Positions 1 to 11,105 of a stretch of 55,058 nt of DNA are shown here, one piece after another (positions within the stretch are counted from its first letter, which is position 1; every line of letters starts with the position of its first letter). Origin of the DNA: an uncultured Eubacteriales bacterium. GTDB lineage: Bacteria; Bacillota; Clostridia; Lachnospirales; Lachnospiraceae. The position numbers were made by a program, and so were the translations under genes. Below the pieces are notes generated by a model, which saw only the letters and a program-made list of their open reading frames with translations, did not search any database and was not told the DNA's origin. Where the stretch lies: the NCBI GenBank assembly GCA_900316715.1, contig ONEC01000019.1, positions 1-55,058 of the forward strand, read 5' to 3'.

Positions 1-306
<306 letters not shown>

Positions 307-324
307 CGAAGAATTATGAGCAGC

Positions 325-475
325 GTCATTGTAAGATGACAGATTTCGTCCAAGCTTGCTTGGTAAGAAATATGTTCATCGAACAATGCGGTCGTTCAGA
401 ATGAACGACATCGCTGATTGAAAGCAGCGAAGCTGCGACCGACGGCAAAGCCGGAGGAATCAGCGATTAACGCTG
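325..475 (+). other. Multi-hairpin intergenic RNA element between atpE and atpF
   Basis: This 215-base gap inside the operon is packed with perfect inverted repeats. They are GTCAT/ATGAC (325-340), CCAAG/CTTGG (350-363), TGTTC/GAACA (373-385) and GTCGTTCA/TGAACGAC with a GAA loop (391-409). A 9-bp closing stem TCGCTGATT/AATCAGCGA (411-419 with 458-466) encloses two further hairpins: GCAGC-GAA-GCTGC (424-436) and CGGC-AAA-GCCG (443-453). The second hairpin is flanked by a possible tandem G-A step. CAGCG at 461-465 can instead pair with CGCTG at 471-475, which would exclude the closing stem. No U-tract follows, so it is not a standard terminator. A role in processing, stability or differential expression of atpE over atpF is inference. 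Confidence 0.6.
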
Positions 476-521
476 CGAAAGACACTATGAATAATATTAT
501 TAATTAAAGGAGCAAATATCT

Positions 522-1016
522 ATGTTAGGTATTGATATACAGCAGATTCTCCTGCATCTTCTGAACTTTGTAATACTTTTCACAGGTCTTTATGTTCTTC
601 TTTACGGACCTGTAAAGAAGTTTATGGACAGCCGTATTGAAGAATACAAGAAGCAGGATGATGAGGCAGAAGAAAAGCTTAAGAATGCTGAAAAGCTTGA
701 AGCTGAATATAAAGAGAAGCTTGCAGGCGCAGATGTTGAGATAGCAGAGAATAAGAAGAAAGCATCAGCTGAGATCAGTGTTGCAAGAGAGAAGAGTGAA
801 GATGAGGCAAGAGCTCAGGCAGAGTCTATCCTTGCAGCTGCAAGAAAATCTGCAGAGATTGAGAAGGAAGAGATTCTTGAAAGCGCAAAGGGCGAGATAA
901 CAAAGATGGTTGAGGAAGCAGCATCCAAGATGATCCTTTCAAGCAACACATCTGAGGTATTTGACGCTTTCCTTGCAAATGCCGAAAGGAGTACAGCAAA
1001 TGGCACAGGAGCCTAA
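522..1016 (+). CDS. atpF: ATP synthase F0 subunit b
   Basis: This is the peripheral stalk subunit that ties the membrane sector to F1. The 164-residue protein has one N-terminal membrane helix (about residues 8-30, [20 protein letters not shown]) and then a long charged Lys/Glu/Ala-rich coiled coil to the C-terminus, the standard b architecture and length. It starts at ATG 522 behind AAAGGAG. It carries no added delta-like domain, which matters because the next gene is not atpH. Its end overlaps the start of the alpha gene by 17 bases, suggesting translational coupling. Confidence 0.95.
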   Translation: MLGIDIQQILLHLLNFVILFTGLYVLLYGPVKKFMDSRIEEYKKQDDEAEEKLKNAEKLEAEYKEKLAGADVEIAENKKKASAEISVAREKSEDEARAQAESILAAARKSAEIEKEEILESAKGEITKMVEEAASKMILSSNTSEVFDAFLANAERSTANGTGA

Positions 1017-2795
1017 TGAAGTTAAGAAGGTCCTGGAGTGCTATATCTATGCGGCAGTTGAACCATCTGCTGAGCAAATAAGCGGATTCAAAGACTTTCT
1101 TGCAAATAAATATAAGAATAGAGAAATTGAGCTTGAGTTTAAGATGGATAAAACTATCGGCAAAGGTTTCAAGCTCATAGCCGGTGATGATATATATGAC
1201 TGGACTGAAGTGGGACGTTTCGCTCAGTTCAAAGACTTTATGGAAGGAATCCGTACAGGCGGAACTTTTTCAGGTGACGGAAGATATGATATCTCCAGAC
1301 CGGCTGAGGATGTTCCGGACCTTGTAACACTTATCAAGAGCTCTATCGAGGAATGGTCTCTCGCACCTATTGCTGAAGAAGAGGGACATGTAAGTTCAGT
1401 CGGAGACGGTATAGTTGTTGCTAAGGGACTTGAGTCTGTTGAATACGGTGAGATAGTTATATTTGATTCAGGCGTTAAGGGAATGGTACAGGATCTTAAA
1501 TCCGATGAAGTCGGTATCATTCTGTTTGGTAGTGATGATGATGTATCTGAGGGAAGCCGTGTAAGACGTACCAAGAAGACTGCCGGTGTTCCTGTAGGTG
1601 AAGACTTCCTTGGAAGAGTAGTAGATTCACTTGGTAATCCTATAGATGGAAAAGGACCTATCAACGCTGATGGATACAGACCTATTGAAACTCCTGCACC
1701 GGGAATCGTAAAGAGACAGTCAGTCGATACACCTATGAATACAGGTATCGTAGCTATTGACTCTATGTTCCCTATAGGAAGAGGACAGAGAGAGCTCATA
1801 ATAGGTGACAGACAGACAGGTAAGACAGCAATCGCTGTAGATACTATCCTCAATCAGAAGGGTAACGGCGTTGTATGTATATATGTTGCCATCGGACAGA
1901 AGGCATCAAGTATAGCTCAGCTTGTAGATAATCTGACAAAGCATGGAGCTATGGATTATACAATAGTAGTTGCGGCTACTGCCAGTGACTCAGCACCTAT
2001 TCAGTATATTGCACCTTATGCAGGCTGTGCTATTGCTGAATACTTTATGTATAAGGGTAAGGATGTTCTTATCGTATACGATGATCTTTCAAAGCATGCT
2101 ATAGCATACAGAGCACTTAGTCTCCTGCTTGAGAGATCTCCGGGACGTGAGGCTTATCCTGGTGACGTATTCTATCTGCATTCAAGACTTCTTGAGAGAT
2201 CAGCAAGACTTTCAGATGATTTTGGCGGCGGAAGTATAACAGCACTTCCTATAGTTGAGACACAGGCCGGTGATGTATCGGCTTACATACCAACAAATAT
2301 CATATCCATCACTGATGGACAGATATTCCTGGAGTCTGACCTGTTCTTCGCAGGACAGAGACCTGCCGTTAACGTAGGTCTTTCCGTATCCCGTGTAGGT
2401 GGTGCGGCACAGACTAAGGCTATGAAGAAAGCAGCAGGAACCATAAGACTGGATCTTGCACAGTATAGAGAAATGGAAATATTCACCCAGTTCTCAAGTG
2501 ATCTGGATGAAACAACTAAGAAACAGCTTGCTTATGGACAGGGACTTATGAGACTGCTCCGTCAGCCTCAGAGTAATCCATTCAAGCCTCATGAGCAGAT
2601 TATCATGCTGGTTGCAGCAACTGCCCATGTTATGCAGGATATTAAACCTGATGACATTATAAAGTTCCGTCAGGGACTCCTGGATTATTTCCATGAAGAA
2701 GAGAATGACATCTGTGAACAGCTTGAAAAGAGCGGACAGATGAGTGATGAGACTAAAGCTGAGATTATAGAGATATCGAAGAAGTATCTGGAAAT

Positions 2796-2817
<22 letters not shown>
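1000..2817 (+). CDS. atpA: ATP synthase F1 alpha subunit with N-terminal delta-subunit-like domain
   Basis: The C-terminal ~500 residues are a canonical alpha subunit, the non-catalytic nucleotide-binding partner of beta. Evidence is GDRQTGKT (269-276), [21 protein letters not shown]-like KRQSVD, and [10 protein letters not shown] near the arginine finger. The 605-residue product is about 100 longer than usual. Residues ~6-85 read like the C-terminal domain of the delta/OSCP subunit: a beta strand, a PSAEQ helix, then [20 protein letters not shown] and IYDW. These can be aligned to the E. coli delta ending around its KIDKSVMAG and AGDMVIDGS motifs. A Gly-rich linker (~85-104) precedes the alpha crown domain. 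No separate atpH lies between atpF and this gene. ATG 1000 is preferred over an upstream in-frame ATG at 961 because AAAGGAG at 985-991 precedes it by 8 bases. Confidence 0.93.
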
Positions 2818-5088
<2,271 letters not shown>

Positions 5089-5092
5089 GAAA

Positions 5093-5109
5093 AACGGTGA
5101 TATACCGTT
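5093..5109 (+). other. Small hairpin in the atpD-atpC gap
   Basis: AACGGT-GATAT-ACCGTT forms a perfect 6-bp stem with a 5-base loop just upstream of the atpC ribosome binding site (GAGG at 5112-5115). There is no U-tract, so it is unlikely to terminate. It could tune atpC translation or mark a processing site, but that is inference. Confidence 0.4.
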
Positions 5110-5123
5110 GATGAGGTAGTTAT

Positions 5124-5579
5124 ATGAAAACGTTTCATGTAAGAATATATGAGGCAGACAACCCTTTCTTTGAGGGAGATATTGAATCTATCGTGGTACC
5201 TGCTACTGATGGAGAATATGGAGTTCTTGCAGGACATCAGAACATGGCTATCGCTCTTACTGAAGGAGAAATGAGATTCCGTACCGGAGATACCGTCACC
5301 TTTGGAAGCGGTTTAACCGGTAAGCGCGAGATTCAGCCAAATAGTGAGTGCAGTGCTGTTATCTCAGCAGGAATGATGAGAATAGAGAATAACGATGTCC
5401 TCATTCTTATAGATGCCGCCGAGTGGCCGGACGAGATAGATGCAGAGAGAGCTATCAGGGCTAAGGAGCAGGCTATGGAAGAAATGTTATCCAAGCGCAG
5501 CCGTGCCGAATATGCTCTGGCAGAGGCATCTCTCAAGAGAGCAATCGCAAGACAGCGATTTGTTGAGAGAAATTTCTAA
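5124..5579 (+). CDS. atpC: ATP synthase F1 subunit epsilon
   Basis: Epsilon sits on the gamma foot, couples to the c ring and can inhibit hydrolysis. The N-terminal beta-sandwich shows FEGDIESIVVPATDGEYGVLAGH, the family signature, and the C-terminal ~45 residues form the expected two-helix domain rich in Ala/Glu/Arg. At 151 residues it is slightly long compared with the usual ~135. It is the last gene of the operon, separated from atpD by 35 bases and followed by a strong terminator. Confidence 0.95.
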   Translation: MKTFHVRIYEADNPFFEGDIESIVVPATDGEYGVLAGHQNMAIALTEGEMRFRTGDTVTFGSGLTGKREIQPNSECSAVISAGMMRIENNDVLILIDAAEWPDEIDAERAIRAKEQAMEEMLSKRSRAEYALAEASLKRAIARQRFVERNF

Positions 5580-5600
5580 CAGATTTTGTATGAGAGTGGA

Positions 5601-5631
5601 CAATCCGTGAAGTGATTCACGGATTGTTTTT
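5601..5631 (+). terminator. Intrinsic terminator of the atp operon
   Basis: CAATCCGTGAA (5601-5611) and TTCACGGATTG (5616-5626) form a perfect 11-bp stem with a GTGA loop, followed at once by TTTTT. It closes the ATP synthase operon 21 bases after the atpC stop. Confidence 0.93.
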
Positions 5632-5685
5632 GTATCAGGTACCGGCGGGCCGGTGCCAAGGGTTTTGTTAATAGGGGGATACACA

Positions 5686-7854
5686 TTGGAAGAGGAATTC
5701 GACATTTTAAAAGATCTGAATAATGCACAGAAGGAAGCGGTTACAACGACAGAGGGATTTGTAAGAGTAGTTGCAGGAGCAGGAAGCGGAAAGACAAGAG
5801 CTCTTTCAAGCCGCTTTGCATATCTTGTAAATGATCTGGGAATCCTTCCGGGAAATATACTGTGCGTTACATTTACCAGTAAGGCTGCTAACGAGATGCG
5901 CCGAAGAATCCATAATCTCACAGGAGATAACGATACCGGATATATTAATACATTTCACGGTTTCTGCGTGAATGTACTGCAGGAGGAATCCCATGTGGTT
6001 CAGTATCCGAAGTCATTTCTTGTGCTGGATGTATCTGATATAGATGATATGCTGGGCATGATCTATGCTGAGAGAGGACTGACTCTCAGGGATATGACCT
6101 ACAGTGATGCCCGTGACATGATAGAAATGATAAAGCTGGTAGAAATGCCGGACTATTATATCTACATGATTGAGATGGACCTTGAACTGCTGAAGAAGAG
6201 ATATGATGAAGCAGAGACTGTAAAGGATATAATCTTTTATGGTTATCTCTATCAGCAGAAGAAATGCTTCGGTCTCGATTATGATGACCTTATCAGCTTT
6301 GTTCTGTATATCTTCTCAAAGAATGAAGAGAGCAAACTGAAGTGGCAGAAGAGACTGGAATACATCATGATAGATGAGTTCCAGGATATTGACCGTCCGC
6401 AGTATACACTTATGCAGGTTCTGTGCGGATATCATCATAATCTTTTTATAGTAGGTGATCCGGACCAGACCATATATACCTGGCGTGGTGCCAGCACAAA
6501 GTTCCTTATGGACTTTAACAGTGAATATCAGACAACAAAGACCATCATGATGATGGAGAATTATAGAAGTACTCCTGAGATTCTGGATGTGGCTAATTCT
6601 CTTATAGCACACAATCAGGACAGGATAGAGAAGAATCTTATTCCGACTCTTCCGAACGGAGATAAGGTTACAGCTAAGTTTGCTGAGAATCCTGAGAAGG
6701 AAGCAGACTGGATAGCAGAAGAGATAGAAAAACTCCATATGTCAGGAGTGGATTATAAAGATATAACTATAATGTACAGAGCACATTTCCTGACAAGAAA
6801 TGTGGAGCAGTCCCTTCTTAAGGCGAAGATTCCATATACGATTTATAGTGGGGTTCAGTTCTATGAAAGAGCAGAGATAAAGACTGCGCTTTCATATCTC
6901 AGATGTCTTGCACTCCGTGATGATATGTCCTTCAGACGTGTTATCAATAATCCTAAGAGAAATATGGGACAGCGCAGGATGACATTTCTCGAAGAGTATG
7001 CAGAGCTGAAGGGTATAACCCTGTATCAGGCGCTGGAAGAGACAATTGATGAGAAGATATTTAACGGTACAGAGGCCAGAGAGTTTCTTGATATGATGAA
7101 GGAGCTTTCTGAAAATATGGAGCAGAGACCTATCTCCGAGCTTCTGGCTGACATAATGAATAAGAGTGGTTATGAGGAAGCTCTCCGTACAGAGGGAGCG
7201 CAGATGAGACTGGATAATCTGGCAGAGCTGAAGCAGTCGGTCTATGAGTATGAGACTACCTGTGGTGAAGAAGCCATGCTGGTGGATTATCTCAGACATG
7301 TGGCACTCTACACCAATACAGATATTGAGGATACTAAGGACAGAGTCAAGCTGATGACAGTTCATGCAGCTAAGGGTCTGGAGTTTCCATATATTTTCCT
7401 TGTCGGCATGAATGAAGGAATATTCCCATCCAAGAAGTCCCGTACAAGAGAGGCAATGGAGGAGGAGAGACGAGTTGCATTTGTAGCATATACAAGAGCT
7501 ATGAAGAAGCTGTATCTTTCATCAGCAGAGGGAAGAAACTTTGACGGTTCACCAAGATATCCTTCGAGGTTCGTGCTTGAACCGGAAGAGGGACTTATCG
7601 AATATGTGGAAAAGCCGAGAGAAGATCTCATCAAGGAGACTAAGGATTATATCGGAATCTCAGAGCGGATTATGAAGGGACAGGATGCGGTAACAAGACT
7701 TCCTGAGGGAACCCGAGTTAAGCATGCGGTTTTCGGAGATGGAGAGATAATCGGAGTTGATACGGATAAGAATGCGTATGTGGTGAAATTTGAGGCACAG
7801 CATACGGAGAGGCTGATATCTTTCAGAGTTAAACTGGAAGTGATTGAGGAGTAA
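5686..7854 (+). CDS. pcrA: UvrD/PcrA-family ATP-dependent DNA helicase
   Basis: This is a superfamily 1A 3'-5' helicase acting in DNA repair and replication-fork or transcription conflict clearance. Motifs in order are Q-motif LNNAQKEAV, Walker A AGAGSGKT (about residue 30), IDEFQDID (motif II), GDPDQTIYTWRGA (motif III), VKLMTVHAAKGLEFPYIF (motif V) and RRVAFVAYTRA (motif VI). A C-terminal Tudor-like region (GTRVKHAVFGDGEI) matches PcrA. I start at TTG 5686 because AGGGGG at 5673-5678 precedes it by 7 bases. A GTG at 5653 would add 11 residues and lacks such a site. The product is 722 residues, within the PcrA range. No clear terminator follows. Confidence 0.93.
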   Translation: MEEEFDILKDLNNAQKEAVTTTEGFVRVVAGAGSGKTRALSSRFAYLVNDLGILPGNILCVTFTSKAANEMRRRIHNLTGDNDTGYINTFHGFCVNVLQEESHVVQYPKSFLVLDVSDIDDMLGMIYAERGLTLRDMTYSDARDMIEMIKLVEMPDYYIYMIEMDLELLKKRYDEAETVKDIIFYGYLYQQKKCFGLDYDDLISFVLYIFSKNEESKLKWQKRLEYIMIDEFQDIDRPQYTLMQVLCGYHHNLFIVGDPDQTIYTWRGASTKFLMDFNSEYQTTKTIMMMENYRSTPEILDVANSLIAHNQDRIEKNLIPTLPNGDKVTAKFAENPEKEADWIAEEIEKLHMSGVDYKDITIMYRAHFLTRNVEQSLLKAKIPYTIYSGVQFYERAEIKTALSYLRCLALRDDMSFRRVINNPKRNMGQRRMTFLEEYAELKGITLYQALEETIDEKIFNGTEAREFLDMMKELSENMEQRPISELLADIMNKSGYEEALRTEGAQMRLDNLAELKQSVYEYETTCGEEAMLVDYLRHVALYTNTDIEDTKDRVKLMTVHAAKGLEFPYIFLVGMNEGIFPSKKSRTREAMEEERRVAFVAYTRAMKKLYLSSAEGRNFDGSPRYPSRFVLEPEEGLIEYVEKPREDLIKETKDYIGISERIMKGQDAVTRLPEGTRVKHAVFGDGEIIGVDTDKNAYVVKFEAQHTERLISFRVKLEVIEE

Positions 7855-8033
7855 GTTGTTGGCTGACGGACGCTCGTCGCAGGCTGACGCGCTTCAACCG
7901 CGTGAGAAGCCGCTCTGAAGCACGCACCTGCCTCCGAGCTATCAATTAAAGACTTTCATTTACCTCTGAGTTGGTAATGGCTATGGTGCACCTGCCTCCG
8001 TAATGCTTCAATACGTATTAATAAAGCTTTAAT
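7855..8033. other. Non-coding gap with a 13-bp direct repeat
   Basis: No convincing coding frame was found. The 13-mer GCACCTGCCTCCG occurs at 7924-7936 and again at 7988-8000, 64 bases apart, and GGCTGACG occurs twice near 7861 and 7889. The first ~80 bases are GC-rich with short imperfect hairpins but no U-tract. The last part is AT-rich and leads into the promoter of the next gene. Confidence 0.4.
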
Positions 8034-8062
8034 TTGTCATATTTATATATAGATGGTAAACT
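8034..8062 (+). promoter_or_regulatory. Sigma-A-type promoter for the LCP gene
   Basis: TTGTCA (8034-8039), exactly 17 bases, then TAAACT (8057-8062) lies in an AT-rich stretch about 35 bases upstream of the start codon at 8098. An overlapping TATA-rich stretch makes the exact -10 uncertain. Confidence 0.55.
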
Positions 8063-8097
8063 GTATCAGTTAGAAAATCTATTTTCGAGGGGATAAT

Positions 8098-9750
8098 ATG
8101 AGTTATCAGGAAGAAGAAGAGAGACTCAGGATGATCCAGGCGGAGACTGAGAGAAAGAAAAGAGAACTTCAGATGCTGCAGGAAGAAGAGCTGAGACATA
8201 TCAGAGAGCTCGAGCGTATTAAACAGCAGACCGGCGGCTATGAAGAGGAATATGATCCGGAGATGGATTCTGCTTTTGCGTCAGTGCAGCAGCCGAGACA
8301 GTCGGTACAGATACCACCGCAGGGACAGTATATTCAGAACCCGATGGCACAACAGCAGAGACCGGTGCAGCAGCCACAACAGCAGAGACCGGTGCAGCAG
8401 CCACAGCAGCAGAGACCGGTACAGCAGCCACAGCAGCAGAGACCGGTGCAGCAGCCACAACAGCAGAGACCGGTGCAGCAGCCACAGCAGCAGAGACCGG
8501 TACAGCAGCCACAGCAGCAAAGGCCGGCACAGAGACCGCCACAAAATCAGCAGAGGTACGAGAAAGACATGGGCAGAAATAAATATGATGATTATGATGA
8601 CGATGATGACGGAGCAGACTTTGATGTAGCAGCTTACAGAGCAGCTGAAAGAGCAAAGAAGCAGCAGGCGGCAGGTGGAAGAAAACCATCCAAGGCAGCT
8701 TCTGATACACGTCATCAGTCAAAGAAGAATAATAATAGAAGACCGGCAGAAGAAGATTACGAAGAGAGAAGACCTAAGAAAAAGAAGAAGAAAAAGAGTG
8801 CATTTGGAAGATTTATCAGATTCATACTTTTCCTGCTTCTGATCCTTATCGTAGTACTTGCATTCTTTGTAAATATCATTTTATCGAAGTTTGATCATAT
8901 AGATACAGAAGTTGCTTCAAGATCAACTTCCATGACGGGATCACAATATAACATTCTCTTTATCGGACAGGATGCCCGTGAGGGAGAGAGCGGACAGAGA
9001 TCTGATACGATGATCCTCTGTACTATTAATAAGACTAATCACACAGTTGTTCTTACATCTCTCATGAGAGATATGTATGTTGATATTCCGGGATATGGCG
9101 GAAACAGAATAAATGCTGCCTATGCCTTTGGTGCAAGTGGTGGTATTGAAGGAAGTGTTAATCTTCTGGACAAGACCATTGAAGAAGATTTCGGTGTGAC
9201 TATCGATGGAAATATGCTTGTAGATCTCGGAACTTTCCTTGACGCACTTATATCTGTAGGTAACGTTGATATGGAACTTACAGCTGAGGAAGCAGAGTAC
9301 ATGAACGAGAATCCTGCCATCGGCTCTAATACAGATGAATCTGATGAAGTATGGGAACTTCATGAAGGAATGAATTCACTTACACCAACTCAGGCTATGT
9401 GTTATGCAAGAATGAGACATGTAGGTAATTCTGACTGGGAAAGAACAGAGAGACAGCGTAAGCTTATCAAGGCTGTTATCAGCAAGGTTAAGCATGGCCA
9501 TCTCCTTAGCGGAATAAAGATTGCCAATGGTGTGGCTCCATGTATCACAACAGATCTTAGTAAGGCTGAAATCCTTAAGATGGGATTCGGCATTGTATTT
9601 GGTGGTGATATGCAGAGTTACAGACTTCCTGTAGAGGGAGCTTATTATAACGACAATATTGACGGCATGGCCGTACTTGTACCTGATATGGAAGCAAACA
9701 GAAATTACCTTCAGCAGTATATGTCAGGTGAATATTCTGAAGATGAGTAA
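8098..9750 (+). CDS. LytR-CpsA-Psr (LCP) family cell wall glycopolymer ligase with Q/P-rich cytoplasmic tail
   Basis: LCP proteins transfer undecaprenyl-linked glycopolymers such as teichoic acid or capsule to peptidoglycan outside the cell. The catalytic domain (about residues 280-490) shows NILFIGQDAREGE, RSDTMILC, LTSLMRDMYVDIPGYG, RINAAYAFG and a late MCYARMRH, all typical. The N-terminal ~235 residues are cytoplasmic and unusual: a Glu/Arg/Lys-rich coiled coil (1-45), seven near-identical 9-residue Gln/Pro repeats (~85-147), an Asp-rich patch and a Lys-rich stop-transfer segment. One membrane helix (~238-260) follows. At 550 residues it is well above the ~300-400 of plain LCP proteins, and the extra length is mainly this tail. 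It starts at ATG 8098 behind GAGGGG. Confidence 0.92.
   Translation: MSYQEEEERLRMIQAETERKKRELQMLQEEELRHIRELERIKQQTGGYEEEYDPEMDSAFASVQQPRQSVQIPPQGQYIQNPMAQQQRPVQQPQQQRPVQQPQQQRPVQQPQQQRPVQQPQQQRPVQQPQQQRPVQQPQQQRPAQRPPQNQQRYEKDMGRNKYDDYDDDDDGADFDVAAYRAAERAKKQQAAGGRKPSKAASDTRHQSKKNNNRRPAEEDYEERRPKKKKKKKSAFGRFIRFILFLLLILIVVLAFFVNIILSKFDHIDTEVASRSTSMTGSQYNILFIGQDAREGESGQRSDTMILCTINKTNHTVVLTSLMRDMYVDIPGYGGNRINAAYAFGASGGIEGSVNLLDKTIEEDFGVTIDGNMLVDLGTFLDALISVGNVDMELTAEEAEYMNENPAIGSNTDESDEVWELHEGMNSLTPTQAMCYARMRHVGNSDWERTERQRKLIKAVISKVKHGHLLSGIKIANGVAPCITTDLSKAEILKMGFGIVFGGDMQSYRLPVEGAYYNDNIDGMAVLVPDMEANRNYLQQYMSGEYSEDE
8350..8538 (+). repeat. 27-bp tandem repeat, seven units, inside the LCP gene
   Basis: Six units coding for the 9-mer QQQRPVQQP (8350-8511) and a seventh degenerate unit (8512-8538) run without spacers. 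The units differ only at two silent sites (CAA/CAG and GTG/GTA). Units 2-3 carry the same silent pattern as units 5-6, pointing to duplication of a multi-unit block. Because 27 is a multiple of three, copy number can change without breaking the frame. Confidence 0.95.
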
Positions 9751-9760
9751 CAGGTGACAT

Positions 9761-10651
9761 ATGAAAGGTAAGAGAAAACAGCAGAGAATGAAACAGGAAC
9801 TTCTCGAAGAAGAGAAGAAGCTGGCTGAAGAAACAAAACAGGAAACTCCCGCCGAGGAAGAGAAACCGAAGGAAATCTGGGAGAAGTTCAAGAAGGAAGA
9901 ACCAAAGAAGAAAAAGCCGAAGGGATTAACAGGATTCAATATCAAGATTATTGCCTGCCTGTCTATGCTTTTTGATCACATAGCAGCGATATTTATTGAT
10001 GAAGGATATCTTATACTTCATCCTAATATCGAGGAAGCTCCGGACTGGATGGCTCATTTGGACTTTGCTATGAGAGCTTTCGGCAGACTTGCATTTCCAT
10101 TATTCTGCTTTCTGATGATAGAGGGATACTTCCATACAAGAAACAAACTGAAATATCTGAGAAACCTGATAATATTTGGTGTTATCTCAGAGGTACCGTT
10201 TGATATGGCTTTTAACAGAAGCTTCTGTGACTGGTCAGGTCAGAATGTGTTCTTTACACTGGCATTGGGGCTGCTTACTGTCTGGGGAATAGATTTCTTC
10301 ACAAAGGGATCTTTTATGAAGGCAGATCCAAAGTCAAAACTTGGTGCGATATTTGTTGTGACTGTTGCATGTATAGCAGCATTCTTTATACATTGTGATT
10401 ATATATGGCTTGGAATACTTGTTGTTCTGTTTATGTATATATACAGAAAGAGTCATGGTATTTCTGCAGCAGGTCTGGTATTCCTGTTCGTCTTATATAA
10501 TCCATTGGAATTATTCTCTATGATAGATTTTGCAATCCTGCCTCTTTATAATGGGGAGAGAAGACACAATCTGAAATATGCGTTTTATATTTTCTATCCG
10601 GCGCATATTTTAATACTTGCAATTATCAGAAAGATTACAATGGGTATATAA
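9761..10651 (+). CDS. TraX-like multi-pass membrane protein
   Basis: The protein resembles the TraX family, named for the F-plasmid pilin N-acetylation factor but common as a chromosomal membrane protein of unknown role in Firmicutes. The clue is GFNIKIIACLSMLFDHIAAIF followed by an AFGRLAFPLFCFLMIEGYFHT segment, with about seven to eight hydrophobic helices from residue 65 on. The first ~55 residues are highly charged (Lys/Glu) and likely cytoplasmic. It lies 10 bases after the LCP gene and probably shares its transcript. An acyltransferase function is only a family-level guess. Confidence 0.75.
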   Translation: MKGKRKQQRMKQELLEEEKKLAEETKQETPAEEEKPKEIWEKFKKEEPKKKKPKGLTGFNIKIIACLSMLFDHIAAIFIDEGYLILHPNIEEAPDWMAHLDFAMRAFGRLAFPLFCFLMIEGYFHTRNKLKYLRNLIIFGVISEVPFDMAFNRSFCDWSGQNVFFTLALGLLTVWGIDFFTKGSFMKADPKSKLGAIFVVTVACIAAFFIHCDYIWLGILVVLFMYIYRKSHGISAAGLVFLFVLYNPLELFSMIDFAILPLYNGERRHNLKYAFYIFYPAHILILAIIRKITMGI

Positions 10652-10682
10652 ATTTAAGTATGTATAAGGAGAGGGTTGAACT

Positions 10683-11021
10683 ATGGCAGAGTTCGCAACA
10701 GACAGGCTTCTTGTTACGGCCAGACTTATGGACTTAGTTGATAAACTGAAGAGAATGGGAGGCTGTAAATATCTTATAAAGAAGGAATATCCGGACGGAA
10801 ACGGGGGAGTTGTCTTTGAGATTTCACATCCCATATCACTATGGTCATGGGGAGAAAAGATAAGAATCAATATGATTCCGTATAATGATTTTCAGACGGT
10901 GGTATTTATTACCTCAGAATGCAGGATGCCGGTGCAGGTTGTGGATTGGGGTAGAAATCAAAAGAATATTGATGATATAATGGGTTATCTGCTTTCGGGA
11001 TTAATGAACCAGCGGATATAA
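10683..11021 (+). CDS. Small conserved-looking protein of unknown function
   Basis: This 112-residue soluble protein has no signal peptide or membrane helix and belongs to no family I recognise. It starts at ATG 10683 behind GGAGAGGG, 31 bases after the TraX-like gene, and ends just before a terminator. It looks like an alternating alpha/beta fold with several aromatic residues (SLWSWGEK). Codon use matches its neighbours, so it is probably a real gene and the last of the LCP transcript. Confidence 0.7.
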   Translation: MAEFATDRLLVTARLMDLVDKLKRMGGCKYLIKKEYPDGNGGVVFEISHPISLWSWGEKIRINMIPYNDFQTVVFITSECRMPVQVVDWGRNQKNIDDIMGYLLSGLMNQRI

Positions 11022-11033
11022 TTAAGGATTAAG

Positions 11034-11071
11034 GGACATTCATGAGTAGGCTTACTTAGGAATGTCCTTTT
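11034..11071 (+). terminator. Intrinsic terminator after the LCP-TraX transcript
   Basis: GGACATTC (11034-11041) pairs with GAATGTCC (11060-11067). An inner AGTA/TACT pairing lies in the loop, and TTTT follows at 11068-11071. It separates the small unknown gene from the MATE gene. Confidence 0.75.
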
Positions 11072-11105
11072 AGTAATTTTAATAGTCTTTTTAGAGGTAG
11101 TTGTA

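Noticed and set aside
961-999. Upstream ATG at 961 as the alpha-fusion start
   Set aside because: It lacks a ribosome site, lies deep inside atpF, and the ATG at 1000 has a well-spaced AAAGGAG.
1224-1853. 209-residue minus-strand ORF in the alpha subunit gene
   Set aside because: It is antisense to a well-conserved atpA region and has no family signature or ribosome site.
8350-8538. Regular 27-bp repeats as a possible CRISPR array
   Set aside because: The units are contiguous without spacers, keep the coding frame and vary only at silent sites.
8219-8722. Minus-strand Ala/Val-rich ORFs opposite the LCP repeat
   Set aside because: They are a mirror of the CAG/CCG-rich repeat and are not supported by any start signal.
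9761-10651. TraX-like gene as a sign of an integrated conjugative element
   Set aside because: No other transfer, integrase or attachment-site features are nearby, and TraX-like proteins are common chromosomal genes.
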